Of a DNA stretch of 64,000 nt, positions 1 through 10,923 are shown piece by piece. Position numbers and translations under genes: made by a program. The stretch comes from Pseudomonas eucalypticola (GTDB lineage Bacteria; Pseudomonadota; Gammaproteobacteria; Pseudomonadales; Pseudomonadaceae). The stretch spans positions 1,210,501-1,274,500 of the forward strand of contig NZ_CP056030.1 of assembly GCF_013374995.1 (NCBI RefSeq). Direction: 5' to 3'. The notes beneath the pieces are model-generated. The model had not been told where the DNA came from. It saw only the letters and a list, made by a program, of their open reading frames with translations, and did no database searches. Every line of letters starts with the position of its first letter. Positions within the stretch are counted from its first letter, which is position 1.

Positions 1-1733
<1,733 letters not shown>

Positions 1734-1778
1734 GTTCGTGACCCTTTTGAGTCAACAATTTTGCAACTGGAGTGCTAA

Positions 1779-2117
1779 ATGAGCTTTTTTATCTCTGATG
1801 CTTTGGCCGACGCTGGTGCGCCGGCAGCGGCAGGCCCGATGGGCGGCGGCTTCGAGTGGATTTTCCTGGTCGGCTTCCTGGTCATCTTCTACCTGATGAT
1901 CTGGCGCCCGCAGGCCAAGCGTGCCAAAGAGCAGAAGAACCTGCTGGGCAACCTGCAGAAAGGTGACGAAGTTGTGACCACCGGTGGTATCGCCGGCAAG
2001 ATCAACAAAGTGACCGAAGACTTCGTGGTTATCGAGGTTTCGGACACCGTAGAGCTGAAAATCCAGAAGGGCGCCATTGCCGCGACCCTGCCGAAAGGCA
2101 CGCTCAAAGCGATCTAA
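1779..2117 (+). CDS. yajC: YajC, Sec translocon accessory membrane protein
   Basis: Small single-span inner-membrane protein of 112 residues that associates with SecD and SecF in the holotranslocon. A hydrophobic segment at about residues 25-45 (EWIFLVGFLVIFYLMIW) is followed by a basic stretch and a soluble domain with the conserved GDEVVTTGGI motif. An alanine/glycine-rich N-terminus precedes the membrane segment, as in Pseudomonas homologues. It sits between tgt and secD in the classic queA-tgt-yajC-secD-secF order. A GGAG ribosome-binding site lies just upstream of the ATG. Confidence 0.97.
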   Translation: MSFFISDALADAGAPAAAGPMGGGFEWIFLVGFLVIFYLMIWRPQAKRAKEQKNLLGNLQKGDEVVTTGGIAGKINKVTEDFVVIEVSDTVELKIQKGAIAATLPKGTLKAI

Positions 2118-2140
2118 GCTTCAGACTTTTACCAATCGAC

Positions 2141-2159
2141 GGGGCGCGCAAGGCGCCCC
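2141..2159 (+). other. GC-rich hairpin between yajC and secD
   Basis: GGGGCGC and GCGCCCC pair around a five-base loop. There is no T-run after it, so it is not a convincing intrinsic terminator. It may set yajC and secD message levels apart by pausing or by blocking 3' decay. Confidence 0.5.
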
Positions 2160-2180
2160 GCGTCTTGAACGGGCGGCGTG

Positions 2181-4049
2181 ATGCTGAACAAATACCCTCT
2201 GTGGAAATACCTACTGATCCTGGCGGTGCTGGCGGTCGGTTTTATTTATTCCGCACCCAATCTCTATCCTGATGACGCGGCCATCCAGGTCTCGGGCGCG
2301 AGTTCCGCGCTGCAAGTCACCCAGGCTGAACTGGACCGCAGCGCCAAGGCGCTGACCGATGCCGGTATCGAGGTCAAGGCGGCAACGCTGGCCGAGAATG
2401 GCAAGGGCGGTTTGTTGCGTCTGGCCAAGCGTGATGACCAGTTGCCTGCCAAGGACGTGGTCCGCAAGGCACTGGGCGACGACTATGTAGTGGCCTTGAA
2501 CCTGGCTGCCACCACGCCCCAGTGGTTGCGCAACATTGGCGCGCACCCCATGAAACTGGGCCTGGACTTGTCTGGTGGCGTGCACTTCCTGCTGGCCGTG
2601 GACATGGACAAGGCCATCGATGCCCGTCTGAAAATCTACGAAGCCGACGTCAAGACCGAGCTGCGCAAGGAAAAGATCCGCTACCGCAGCCTGCCTCAGC
2701 AGGCGTCTGCCATTCAGCTGGGCTTCGCCGATGCCGACAGCCTGAGCCAGGCGCAGGCCATCATTCGCAAGGCCTACACCGACTTCGACCTGACCACGTC
2801 TACCCGTGGCGAGCTGCAAGTGCTGTCGCTGTCGCTGACCCCGGCCAAGCTGGCCGAGATCCGCGAATACTCGATCAAGCAGAACCTGACCACCGTGCGT
2901 AACCGGGTCAACGAGCTGGGCGTGGCCGAGCCGCTGGTACAGCGCCAGGGTGCCAACCGCATCGTGGTCGAGCTGCCAGGCGTGCAGGACACCGCTGAAG
3001 CCAAGCGTATCCTGGGCAAGACCGCCAGCCTGGAATTCCGCCTGGGCGCAGGCCCGGATGATTCGCGTGCCACCACCGAAACCTTCGAGTTCCGTGATGG
3101 CAGCCGTCCGCCAGCCGCCGTGGAGCGCAGCCTGATCATTACCGGTGACCAGGTCACCGACGCCTCGGCCAGCTTCGACGAACACGGCCAGCCACAAGTG
3201 AACATCAAGCTCGATGGTCACGGTGGCGACCTGATGAGCCGTGCTACCCGCACCAACGTCGGCCGTAGCATGGCGGTGCTGTTCATCGAGCAGAAACCGT
3301 TCACCCGCTACGAAAAACAGACGGTCGATGGTGTCGAGAAAGACGTGGCCGTGCAGGACTTCTCCGAAGAGAAGAAGATCATCAGCCTGGCGACCATCCA
3401 GTCGCCGCTGGGCAGCCAGTTCCGCATCACCGGCCTGAACGGCCAGGGCGAATCCTCGGAACTGGCCCTGCTGCTGCGTGCCGGTGGTCTGGCCGCGCCG
3501 ATGTACTTCGCTGAAGAGCGCACCATTGGTCCAAGCCTGGGTGCCGACAACATCACCAAGGGTATCCATGCGTCCCTGTGGGGTATGCTGTTCGTCTCGC
3601 TGTTCATCATCGCCATCTACCGCTTCTTCGGCATCATCGCCACCGTGGCGCTGGCGTTGAACATGGTGGTGCTGCTGGCCCTGATGTCGGTGCTGGGCGC
3701 TACCCTGACCTTGCCGGGTATTGCCGGTATCGTGCTGACCATGGGTATGGCGGTGGACGCCAACGTGCTGATCTTCTCGCGTATTCGCGAGGAAATCGCC
3801 GCGGGGATGAGCGTGCAGCGGGCGATCAACGAAGGTTTCGGCCGCGCATTCACCGCGATCGTCGACGCCAACCTGACCACCTTGCTGGTAGGCGGCATTC
3901 TTTTCGCCATGGGCACCGGCCCGGTGAAAGGCTTCGCCGTGACCATGTCCCTGGGTATCTTTACCTCGATGTTCACAGCCATCATGGTGACCCGCGCAAT
4001 GGTCAACCTGATCTACGGCGGTCGTGACTTCAAGAAGTTGTGGATTTAA
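2181..4049 (+). CDS. secD: SecD, protein-export motor subunit
   Basis: RND-family subunit that with SecF uses the proton gradient to pull exported proteins through SecYEG from the periplasmic side. The 622-residue protein begins with a membrane segment (about residues 5-25), then a large periplasmic region. GLDLSGGVHFLL marks the D1 motif at the end of the P1 head region. Five further membrane spans form the C-terminal third, with GMAVDANVLIFSRIREE as the conserved proton-path motif. An in-frame GTG one codon upstream is possible, but ATG at 2181 matches family N-termini. secF follows after nine bases. Confidence 0.98.
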   Translation: MLNKYPLWKYLLILAVLAVGFIYSAPNLYPDDAAIQVSGASSALQVTQAELDRSAKALTDAGIEVKAATLAENGKGGLLRLAKRDDQLPAKDVVRKALGDDYVVALNLAATTPQWLRNIGAHPMKLGLDLSGGVHFLLAVDMDKAIDARLKIYEADVKTELRKEKIRYRSLPQQASAIQLGFADADSLSQAQAIIRKAYTDFDLTTSTRGELQVLSLSLTPAKLAEIREYSIKQNLTTVRNRVNELGVAEPLVQRQGANRIVVELPGVQDTAEAKRILGKTASLEFRLGAGPDDSRATTETFEFRDGSRPPAAVERSLIITGDQVTDASASFDEHGQPQVNIKLDGHGGDLMSRATRTNVGRSMAVLFIEQKPFTRYEKQTVDGVEKDVAVQDFSEEKKIISLATIQSPLGSQFRITGLNGQGESSELALLLRAGGLAAPMYFAEERTIGPSLGADNITKGIHASLWGMLFVSLFIIAIYRFFGIIATVALALNMVVLLALMSVLGATLTLPGIAGIVLTMGMAVDANVLIFSRIREEIAAGMSVQRAINEGFGRAFTAIVDANLTTLLVGGILFAMGTGPVKGFAVTMSLGIFTSMFTAIMVTRAMVNLIYGGRDFKKLWI

Positions 4050-4058
4050 GGGGCTGCC

Positions 4059-4970
4059 ATGAAACGTACCATCAACTTCATGGGCGTTCGCAATATTGCG
4101 TTCGCCTTAACACTGTTCCTGACGGTGCTGGCGCTGTTCAGCTGGTTCCACAAGGGCCTGAACTTCGGCCTGGACTTCACCGGCGGCACGCTGATCGAGC
4201 TGAACTACGAGAAGCCTGCCGACCTGACCCAGGTGCGTAGTGAACTGGCTGCCGCCGGTTACCACGAAGCCATCGTGCAGAGCTTCGGTGACACCACCGA
4301 CCTGCTGGTGCGCATGCCGGGTGACGACCCGAAACTGGGTGCCCAGGTAGCTGACGCCCTGCGCAAGGTGGGCGGCGACAACCCGGCCACGGTCAGCCGC
4401 ACCGAGTTCGTCGGCCCGCAGGTGGGTGAAGAGCTGCGTGACCAGGGCGGCCTGGGCATGCTCATGGCCCTGGGCGGCGTGTTGATCTACCTGGCGTTCC
4501 GCTTCCAGTGGAAGTTCGCGGTAGGCGCCATCGCTTCCCTGGTGCACGACGTGGTCGTGACCATGGGTATCCTGTCGTTCTTCCAGATCACCTTCGACCT
4601 GACGGTGCTGGCGGCGGTACTGGCCATCATCGGCTACTCGCTCAACGACACCATCGTGGTGTTCGACCGGGTGCGGGAGAACTTCCGGGTGCTGCGCAAA
4701 GCGTCGCTGATCGAGAACATCAACGTCTCGACCACCCAGACCCTGCTGCGTACCCTGGCGACGTCCATCTCGACGTTGCTGGCCATCGCTGCGCTGCTGT
4801 TCTTCGGCGGCGACAACCTGTTCGGTTTCTCCATCGCGCTGTTCATCGGCGTGCTGGCGGGTACCTATTCTTCGATCTACATCGCCAACGTGGTGCTGAT
4901 CTGGCTGAACCTGAACAGCGAAGACCTGATCGCCCCGGTCACCAAGGACAAGGTCGACGATCGCCCATAA
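4059..4970 (+). CDS. secF: SecF, protein-export motor subunit
   Basis: Partner of SecD in the SecDF-YajC complex; 303 residues. An N-terminal membrane span is followed by GLDFTGGTLIEL (D1 motif), a short periplasmic domain, and five C-terminal spans containing YSLNDTIVVFDRVREN, the family signature. Start ATG lies nine bases after the secD stop with a GGGGC-type ribosome-binding site. A strong intrinsic terminator directly downstream closes the sec operon. Confidence 0.98.
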   Translation: MKRTINFMGVRNIAFALTLFLTVLALFSWFHKGLNFGLDFTGGTLIELNYEKPADLTQVRSELAAAGYHEAIVQSFGDTTDLLVRMPGDDPKLGAQVADALRKVGGDNPATVSRTEFVGPQVGEELRDQGGLGMLMALGGVLIYLAFRFQWKFAVGAIASLVHDVVVTMGILSFFQITFDLTVLAAVLAIIGYSLNDTIVVFDRVRENFRVLRKASLIENINVSTTQTLLRTLATSISTLLAIAALLFFGGDNLFGFSIALFIGVLAGTYSSIYIANVVLIWLNLNSEDLIAPVTKDKVDDRP

Positions 4971-5000
4971 TGTGATTGGCGTACCGCTACTGCCCTGAAA

Positions 5001-5033
5001 AGGCGCGAGTTTTGAACTCGCGCCTTTTTTTTT
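5001..5033 (+). terminator. Intrinsic terminator of the sec operon
   Basis: AGGCGCGAGTT and AACTCGCGCCT form an 11-bp perfect stem with a three-base loop, followed by a run of nine T residues. It lies about 30 bases after the secF stop. Confidence 0.93.
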
Positions 5034-5091
5034 ACTCCAAGGCTGGGAGAAGCGCGGACTTTGATCCGCATAAGAAGGTCAGGAGGTTCAA

Positions 5092-5637
5092 GTGAACAAA
5101 TCGTTGCTGGTTGGTGCAGTGTTGGGCGCCGTGGCGGTCACCGCCGGTGGTGCTGTCGCGACCTACAGCCTCGTGAAAAGTGGCCCGGAGTATGCCGATG
5201 TACTGGCTGTAGAACCCATTAATCAACAGATCAAGACGCCACGCAAAGAGTGCCACGACGTGGCGGTAACCCATCGCCGGGCGGTGCAGGACCAGCACCA
5301 GGTCGCCGGTACCGTGCTGGGTGCGGTGGGTGGCGGCTTGCTGGGCCATATGGTTGGCGGCGGCAAGGGCAAGACCCTGGCCACCGTCGCGGGCGCAGTG
5401 GGTGGCGGTTACGCCGGTAACAAGGTGCAGGAGCACATGCAGAACGGCGATACCTACACCACCACCGAAAGCCGTTGTACCACGGTCAATGATGTCAGCG
5501 ACAAGACCGTTGGCTACAACGTGAAGTACGAGCTCAACGGTAAGGTCGCGCAGGTGCGCATGGACCGTGATCCAGGGTCCAAGATCCCGGTGGACAAGCA
5601 GGGCCAGTTGGTGCTGAACGACCAGCAGGCGCAGTAA
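5092..5637 (+). CDS. Glycine-zipper (Rick_17kDa-like) envelope protein
   Basis: 181-residue predicted envelope protein. An N-terminal hydrophobic segment (residues 5-25) could be a signal anchor; there is no lipobox cysteine. A Gly-rich double segment (about residues 75-110, GTVLGAVGGGLLGHMVGG and AGAVGGGYAGNKV) matches glycine-zipper 2TM domains of outer-membrane 17-kDa antigens. The C-terminal half is polar with a RCTTVND segment, common in this Pseudomonas family. The start is GTG behind a near-perfect AGGAGG ribosome-binding site. It is transcribed alone after the sec terminator. The exact role is not known to me. Confidence 0.85.
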   Translation: MNKSLLVGAVLGAVAVTAGGAVATYSLVKSGPEYADVLAVEPINQQIKTPRKECHDVAVTHRRAVQDQHQVAGTVLGAVGGGLLGHMVGGGKGKTLATVAGAVGGGYAGNKVQEHMQNGDTYTTTESRCTTVNDVSDKTVGYNVKYELNGKVAQVRMDRDPGSKIPVDKQGQLVLNDQQAQ

Positions 5638-5700
5638 AGTCGCAATCGCGTCAAGGCAGCCAGACGCATGTCTTGGGTTTTCTTGCGCCCTTGAAACCAA

Positions 5701-5742
5701 GCGCCGCCCGCGCGGCGCTTCCCGGCCAAGGCCGGTCCCACA
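5701..5742. repeat. REP-like palindromic element
   Basis: Two adjacent palindromes: a GCGCCGC/GCGGCGC hairpin at 5701-5718 and CCGGCCAAGGCCGG at 5722-5735, followed by TCCCACA. The latter resembles Pseudomonas REP tails. It lies in the intergenic space between convergent genes. A related inverted TGTGGGA/TCCCACA unit is at 23583-23611. Confidence 0.6.
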
Positions 5743-5847
5743 TTTGTTTCGGGCCAGTCATGTCTGTCAGATCACCTGGTCCGCCTTGTTTGTTCACTAC
5801 AGATCTTTGTAAGGGCCACCCATTTTCCCCACAATCCGTGAGGAAGC

Positions 5848-5875
5848 AAAAAAAGCACCCGAAGGTGCTTTTTTT
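5848..5875. terminator. Bidirectional intrinsic terminator downstream of suhB
   Basis: AGCACC and GGTGCT pair around a CGAA tetraloop and are flanked by an A-run on one side and a T-run on the other. It can therefore stop suhB transcripts (minus strand) and any read-through from the plus strand. Confidence 0.9.
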
Positions 5876-5890
5876 GTGGCTGGCGAAAGC

Positions 5891-6706
5891 TTAGCGCTTT
5901 ACGGAAGCCGGCAGGTGCGGCTGGATGGCCGTCAGTACTGCCTTGAAGCACTTGATGTTGCCCGCTACCACGTGGCCCTTTTCCAGGAAGTCGTGACCAC
6001 CGGTGAAGTCGCTCACCAGGCCGCCGGCTTCTTGAATCAGCAGCGCGCCCGCGGCCATGTCCCACTCGCTCAGGCCCGACTCCCAGAAGGCGTCGAAACG
6101 GCCGGCGGCGACGTAGGCCAGGTCCAGGCTGGCGGCACCGGCGCGGCGGATGCCGGCGGTCTGGCCTACCAGGCTGCGGAACATGCCCAGGTAGTTGTCC
6201 AGGTCGGCCATCTGGTTGTCGCGGAACGGGAACCCGGTACCCAGCAGGGCGCCGTCCAGGCTGGTGCGGCCGCTGACGCGCAGGCGACGGCCGTTCAGTT
6301 GGGCGCCACGGCCACGGCTGGCGGTGAATTCTTCCTGGCGAACCGGGTCCAGGACCACGGCGTGCTCCAGGCGGCCGCGGTATTTGCAGGCGATGCTGAC
6401 GGCAAAGTGCGGGATGCCGCGCAGGAAGTTGGTGGTGCCGTCCAGTGGGTCGATGATCCACTCGTATTCGGCGCCTTCGCCGCTGCCGGCGTGCAGGCCG
6501 GTTTCCTCACCACGGATGGTGTGGGTCGGGTAGGCCTTGCGCAGGGCGTCGATGATCTTCTGTTCGGCCGCGCGGTCGACTTCCGAGACGTAATCCTTGG
6601 CGTCCTTCTCATCAACCTTGATGGTATCCAGGCGCTCGATGGAGCGGAAAATCAATTCACTGGCGCTGCGGGCGGCGCGCAGCGCGATATTCAGCATGGG
6701 CTGCAT
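5891..6706 (-). CDS. suhB: SuhB, inositol-phosphate phosphatase family / Nus factor
   Basis: Mg-dependent inositol monophosphatase-fold protein of 271 residues. In E. coli SuhB also joins the rRNA antitermination complex, and in Pseudomonas aeruginosa it affects virulence switching. Metal-binding motifs are visible: GEE after the N-terminal helices, WIIDPLDGTTNF near residues 82-93 and SEWDMAAGALLIQEAGG near the C-terminus. The frame stays open far upstream because of codon bias against trmJ. The ATG at 6706 gives the family N-terminus MQPMLNIALRAARSA and is preceded by a TAGAAT -10-like hexamer. It is divergent from trmJ. Confidence 0.96.
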   Translation of the reverse strand: MQPMLNIALRAARSASELIFRSIERLDTIKVDEKDAKDYVSEVDRAAEQKIIDALRKAYPTHTIRGEETGLHAGSGEGAEYEWIIDPLDGTTNFLRGIPHFAVSIACKYRGRLEHAVVLDPVRQEEFTASRGRGAQLNGRRLRVSGRTSLDGALLGTGFPFRDNQMADLDNYLGMFRSLVGQTAGIRRAGAASLDLAYVAAGRFDAFWESGLSEWDMAAGALLIQEAGGLVSDFTGGHDFLEKGHVVAGNIKCFKAVLTAIQPHLPASVKR

Positions 6707-6850
6707 GGACGTTTCACCTAGGTCGTTAAAGAAAGCCGAACATTCTAGCAGAAAACTTCCCGCGAAGAAGAGGCTCATCACCTTTCGTAGCGTTAGCGGT
6801 ATCTGTTCGGTAAGATTTCGTTTCTTTCCCCGTGTCTGTGAGCGCTCGCC
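6707..6850. promoter_or_regulatory. Divergent suhB/trmJ promoter region
   Basis: Intergenic spacer between two divergent genes. On the minus strand TAGAAT (complement of 6742-6747) is a good -10 for suhB about 35 bases before its ATG. On the plus strand TAAGAT at 6811-6816 could serve trmJ. No convincing -35 hexamer accompanies either one. Confidence 0.4.
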
Positions 6851-7621
6851 TTGCTGGAAAATATTCGTGTCGTCCTGGTCAATACCAGCCACCCCGGCAA
6901 TATCGGTGGGGCCGCGCGCGCCATGAAGAACATGGGCCTGTCGCGGCTGGTGCTGGTCGATCCGCTGGATTTCCCGTCCCACGAGGCCAATGCCCGTGCC
7001 TCTGGTGCCGATGATGTGCTGGCCAGTGCCCAGGTGGTGGCCACCCTGGAAGAAGCCCTGGTGGGCACCACCGTGGTGCTGGGCACCAGTGCCCGTGACC
7101 GGCGCATCCCCTGGCCCCTGCTGGACCCCCGTGAATGCGGTGCCAAGAGCATCGAGGAGGCTGCCCGGGGCGGCGAGATCGCATTGGTGTTCGGCCGTGA
7201 ACACGCCGGCCTCACCAATGAAGAGCTGCAGCGATGTCATTTCCACGTGCATATCCCGTCGAACCCTGATTTCAGTTCGCTGAACCTGGGCGCGGCGGTG
7301 CAGGTGCTGGCCTATGAAGTGCGCATGGCCTGGCTGGCGGCCGAGGGTCAGGCGTCGAAGACCGAGAAGGTCGAAGTGGCGTCGGTCAAGAGCGCGGAGC
7401 TTGCGACCAGCGACGAGATGGAGCGTTTCTATGACCACCTGGAGCAGAGCCTGGTGGACATCGGCTTCCTCGACCCGCAAAGCCCTCGGCACCTGATGGC
7501 GCGTTTGCGCCGCCTGTACGGTCGCAGCTCGGTCAACCGGGCGGAAATGAACATATTGCGCGGCATCCTCACGGAGACCCAGAAAGCGGCCCGTGGCGAG
7601 CTGCATAAGCGTAAGGATTGA
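6851..7621 (+). CDS. trmJ: TrmJ, tRNA (cytidine/uridine-32) 2'-O-methyltransferase
   Basis: SPOUT-class methyltransferase acting on ribose 2'-OH at position 32 of tRNA; 256 residues. Family motifs are clear: TSHPGNIGGAARAMKNMGL near the N-terminus, ALVFGREHAGLTNEEL in the middle, and IPSNPDFSSLNLGAAVQVL in the trefoil knot that binds SAM. The start codon is TTG; it gives the expected MLENIRVVLV N-terminus and no ATG lies nearby. cysE begins three bases after the stop, so the two are cotranscribed, as is usual upstream of isc genes in Pseudomonas. Confidence 0.95.
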   Translation: MLENIRVVLVNTSHPGNIGGAARAMKNMGLSRLVLVDPLDFPSHEANARASGADDVLASAQVVATLEEALVGTTVVLGTSARDRRIPWPLLDPRECGAKSIEEAARGGEIALVFGREHAGLTNEELQRCHFHVHIPSNPDFSSLNLGAAVQVLAYEVRMAWLAAEGQASKTEKVEVASVKSAELATSDEMERFYDHLEQSLVDIGFLDPQSPRHLMARLRRLYGRSSVNRAEMNILRGILTETQKAARGELHKRKD

Positions 7622-7624
7622 GCC

Positions 7625-8410
7625 ATGTTCGAACGTCTTCGCGAAGACATCCAAAGCGTGTTCCACCGGGACCCTGCGGCCCGTAACGCTTTCGAAGTAG
7701 TGACCAGCTACCCCGGCATGCATGCCATCTGGCTGCACCGCGGCGCCCACAAGCTATGGAAGGCCGACTTCAAGTGGCTGGCGCGGATGGTGTCCAACTT
7801 CGGGCGCTGGATGACCGGCATCGAAATCCATCCCGGGGCCAGGATCGGTCGACGGTTTTTCATCGACCACGGCATGGGTATCGTCATTGGCGAAACCGCC
7901 GAGATCGGCAATGACGTCACGATCTACCAAGGCGTGACGCTGGGTGGCACCAGCTGGAACAAGGGCAAGCGCCACCCCACGCTGGAGGATGGCGTGGTGG
8001 TGGGGGCGGGCGCCAAGGTGCTGGGACCGTTCACGGTAGGGGCCGGGGCCAAGATCGGCTCCAACGCTGTGGTCACCAAGGCGGTGCCCGCCGGTGCCAC
8101 GGCGGTGGGTATTCCCGGGCGCATCATCGTCAAGAGCGATGATGCCGTGGACGCCAAGCGCAAGGCCATGGCCGAGAAAATCGGTTTCGATGCCTATGGC
8201 GTGACCGAGGACATGCCAGACCCGGTGGCCCGCGCCATTGGCCAGCTGCTGGACCACCTGCACGCCGTTGACGGGCGCCTGGAGGACATGTGCGGGGCCA
8301 TGACCCGCATGGGCAGTGACTACTGCGCCAAGGAGCTGCCCCAATTGCGCGACGAAGACTTCGAGTGCGTGAAGGGTGAGGTCGAGGCGCCTGCCGTCGA
8401 CGTTCGCTAA
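7625..8410 (+). CDS. cysE: CysE, serine O-acetyltransferase
   Basis: Transfers acetyl from acetyl-CoA to L-serine, giving O-acetylserine for cysteine synthesis. An N-terminal helical domain is followed by a left-handed beta-helix of hexapeptide repeats (about residues 60-170). Conserved segments include [23 protein letters not shown] and [20 protein letters not shown]. The protein is 261 residues, with a longer C-terminal tail than short SATs. Its position next to iscR links cysteine supply with the cysteine desulfurase IscS. Start ATG follows the trmJ stop by three bases. Confidence 0.96.
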   Translation: MFERLREDIQSVFHRDPAARNAFEVVTSYPGMHAIWLHRGAHKLWKADFKWLARMVSNFGRWMTGIEIHPGARIGRRFFIDHGMGIVIGETAEIGNDVTIYQGVTLGGTSWNKGKRHPTLEDGVVVGAGAKVLGPFTVGAGAKIGSNAVVTKAVPAGATAVGIPGRIIVKSDDAVDAKRKAMAEKIGFDAYGVTEDMPDPVARAIGQLLDHLHAVDGRLEDMCGAMTRMGSDYCAKELPQLRDEDFECVKGEVEAPAVDVR

Positions 8411-8579
8411 GCGTTGGGTTGTGCCATTCCGCGCTTCGCCTGGCACTGCGGGGTTTTGTGGTTCCCTGCAGGGCCGGGCAAAGCGCGGGCCCCAGGCGCC
8501 ACAAATCCCCATCGGCTCAAACCTGTGCTACAGTACGCCGCCCGTTTTGCGGCTAATCCCGACTAAAGTGGTAGGTCTT

Positions 8580-8612
8580 ATAGTTGACTTAAACACTCGG
8601 GAATTGCATACT
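8580..8612 (+). promoter_or_regulatory. iscR promoter with an overlapping IscR type-1 box
   Basis: The stretch 8580-8604 starts with ATAGTTGACT, a perfect left half of the IscR type-1 consensus, and has a degenerate right half (ACTC then GGGAAT). The same bases include -35 TTGACT (8584-8589); 17 bases later CATACT (8607-8612) can act as -10. Holo-IscR binding here would block the promoter and give feedback control of the isc operon. Type-1 specificity is established for E. coli IscR; assignment here is by similarity. Confidence 0.75.
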
Positions 8613-8652
8613 TCATAGCAATCCGCTACTCCCTTTTTTCGTGGTACTCGCC

Positions 8653-9147
8653 ATGCGACTGACAACTAAAGGCCGATACGCCGTGACCGCCATGCTTGAC
8701 CTGGCGTTGCACGCGCAGCATGGGCCGGTCTCATTGGCCGATATCTCCGAGCGCCAAGGCATCTCCCTGTCGTACCTGGAGCAACTGTTCGCCAAGCTGC
8801 GTCGCAGCAACCTGGTGTCCAGTGTTCGCGGGCCGGGTGGTGGCTACCAGCTGTCCCGTGAAATGGACGGCATCCAGGTGGCTCAGGTTATCGATGCAGT
8901 CAATGAATCGGTCGACGCAACACGTTGCCAGGGACTGGGCGATTGCCATGCTGGCGACACCTGTCTCACCCACCATTTGTGGTGCGACCTCAGCCAGCAG
9001 ATCCATGAGTTTTTGAGCGGTATCAGTCTGGCTGACCTTGTCACTCGCCGTGAAGTGCAAGAGGTCGCCCAGCGCCAGGACCTGCGCCGTTGCAACACCA
9101 CCAAGAGCCAGCGCCTGGACAAGATCGAAACGTCCTTCGTCGAGTGA
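8653..9147 (+). CDS. iscR: IscR, [2Fe-2S] Rrf2-family regulator
   Basis: Fe-S sensing repressor/activator that controls Fe-S assembly genes. 164 residues; the Rrf2 winged helix begins [19 protein letters not shown]. Cluster ligands are in the expected places: Cys92, Cys98, Cys104 and His107. An in-frame GTG four codons upstream exists, but the ATG at 8653 matches the family start. It leads the isc operon behind a promoter with an IscR box, so autoregulation is likely. Confidence 0.98.
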   Translation: MRLTTKGRYAVTAMLDLALHAQHGPVSLADISERQGISLSYLEQLFAKLRRSNLVSSVRGPGGGYQLSREMDGIQVAQVIDAVNESVDATRCQGLGDCHAGDTCLTHHLWCDLSQQIHEFLSGISLADLVTRREVQEVAQRQDLRRCNTTKSQRLDKIETSFVE

Positions 9148-9187
9148 CGCAGTGACCATGGCTAGCCCGCCTGATAGGAGAATTTCA

Positions 9188-10402
9188 ATGAAGTTGCCGA
9201 TTTACCTCGATTACTCCGCTACCACGCCGGTCGACCCGCGTGTGGCGCAAAAGATGATTGAATGCCTGACCAACGACGGAAACTTCGGCAACCCGGCCTC
9301 CCGCTCCCACGTGTTCGGCTGGAAAGCCGAGGAAGCGGTCGAGAATGCCCGTCGCCAAGTGGCCGACCTGGTCAACGCCGACCCGCGTGAAATCGTCTGG
9401 ACCAGCGGTGCCACCGAGTCCGACAACCTGGCCATCAAGGGTGTCGCGCACTTCTATCACACCAAGGGCAAGCACCTGATCACCTCCAAGATCGAGCACA
9501 AGGCTGTCCTGGACACCATGCGCCAGCTGGAGCGTGAAGGCTTCGAGGTCACCTACATCGAGCCCGGCGACGACGGCCTGATCACCCCGGCCATGGTCGA
9601 AGCCGCCCTGCGCGACGACACCATCCTGGTCTCGATCATGCACGTGAACAACGAAATCGGCACGGTCAACGACATCGCCGCCATTGGTGAGCTGACCCGC
9701 TCGCGCGGTGTGATGTTCCACGTCGACGGCGCCCAGTCCACCGGCAAGGTCGACATCGACCTGAGCAAGCTGAAGGTCGACCTGATGTCGTTCTCGGCCC
9801 ACAAGACCTACGGCCCGAAAGGTATCGGCGCACTTTACGTCAGCCGCAAGCCTCGCGTTCGCCTGGAAGCCACCATGCACGGCGGTGGTCACGAGCGCGG
9901 CATGCGTTCGGGCACCCTGGCTACCCACCAGATCGTCGGCATGGGTGAAGCGTTTGCCATCGCCAAGCAGGAAATGGCCAGCGAGAACGTGCGCATCAAG
10001 GCCCTGAGCGACCGCTTCTTCAAGCAGGTCGAGCACCTGGAAGAGCTGTACGTGAACGGCAGCCTGATCGCCCGCGTACCGCACAACCTGAACCTGAGCT
10101 TCAACTATGTCGAAGGCGAGTCGCTGATCATGGCGCTCAAGGACCTGGCTGTTTCGTCCGGTTCGGCCTGTACCTCGGCCTCCCTGGAGCCGTCTTACGT
10201 GCTGCGCGCCCTGGGCCGCAACGACGAGCTGGCACACAGCTCGATCCGCTTCACCTTCGGCCGTTTCAGCACCGAAGAAGAAATCGACTACGCCGCGCAG
10301 AAAGTCTGCGAGGCCGTGACCAAGCTGCGCGCACTGTCGCCGCTGTGGGACATGTACAAAGACGGCGTCGACATCTCGAAGATCGAGTGGGCGGCACACT
10401 AA
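9188..10402 (+). CDS. iscS: IscS, cysteine desulfurase
   Basis: PLP enzyme that takes sulfur from cysteine and passes it as persulfide to IscU and to tRNA-thiolation partners. 404 residues, the standard length. The PLP lysine is in [12 protein letters not shown] and the active-site cysteine in [21 protein letters not shown]. The ATG at 9188 ([16 protein letters not shown]) follows an AGGAG ribosome-binding site; the frame extends upstream but without support. It follows iscR by 40 bases. Confidence 0.98.
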   Translation: MKLPIYLDYSATTPVDPRVAQKMIECLTNDGNFGNPASRSHVFGWKAEEAVENARRQVADLVNADPREIVWTSGATESDNLAIKGVAHFYHTKGKHLITSKIEHKAVLDTMRQLEREGFEVTYIEPGDDGLITPAMVEAALRDDTILVSIMHVNNEIGTVNDIAAIGELTRSRGVMFHVDGAQSTGKVDIDLSKLKVDLMSFSAHKTYGPKGIGALYVSRKPRVRLEATMHGGGHERGMRSGTLATHQIVGMGEAFAIAKQEMASENVRIKALSDRFFKQVEHLEELYVNGSLIARVPHNLNLSFNYVEGESLIMALKDLAVSSGSACTSASLEPSYVLRALGRNDELAHSSIRFTFGRFSTEEEIDYAAQKVCEAVTKLRALSPLWDMYKDGVDISKIEWAAH

Positions 10403-10505
10403 ACAAAGAAGCCGCCACCATCCGGATCCTGTAGCGACGTGGCGATAAACGCAGGCGTATCTGCAGGGTCTTCAGAGCGGCCCTGATGAGTGAGGATTGA
10501 GAATC

Positions 10506-10892
10506 ATGGCTTACAGCGAAAAGGTCATCGACCACTACGAAAACCCACGTAACGTCGGCAAGATGAATGCCGAAGACCCGGACGTGGGCACCGGCATGGT
10601 TGGCGCTCCAGCCTGCGGCGACGTGATGCGCCTGCAGATCAAGGTCAACGAGCAGGGCATCATCGAAGATGCCAAGTTCAAGACCTATGGCTGTGGCTCC
10701 GCCATTGCTTCCAGCTCCCTGGCCACCGAGTGGATGAAGGGCAAGTCGCTGGACGAGGCTGTCACCATCAGCAACACCCAGCTGGCTGAAGAGCTGGCTC
10801 TGCCGCCGGTGAAAATTCACTGCTCCGTACTCGCCGAAGACGCCATCAAGGCTGCTGTTCGCGACTACAAGCAGAAGAAAGGTTTGCTCTAA
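10506..10892 (+). CDS. iscU: IscU, Fe-S cluster scaffold
   Basis: Scaffold on which IscS sulfur and iron build a [2Fe-2S] cluster before transfer with HscA/HscB. 128 residues; all three ligand cysteines are present (Cys37, Cys63, Cys106). The HscA recognition motif LPPVK lies at residues 99-103. Start ATG (MAYSEKVIDHYENPRNVG) is three codons inside a slightly longer open frame. It is separated from iscS by about 100 bases. Confidence 0.98.
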   Translation: MAYSEKVIDHYENPRNVGKMNAEDPDVGTGMVGAPACGDVMRLQIKVNEQGIIEDAKFKTYGCGSAIASSSLATEWMKGKSLDEAVTISNTQLAEELALPPVKIHCSVLAEDAIKAAVRDYKQKKGLL

Positions 10893-10923
10893 CAGCACGC
10901 ATCGCACGATGTAAGGAGTCACG

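Noticed and set aside
5891..7750. Long minus-strand frame suggesting a suhB fusion of 619 residues
   Set aside because: The upstream half is antisense to trmJ and cysE; the real suhB start with family N-terminus and -10 element is at 6706.
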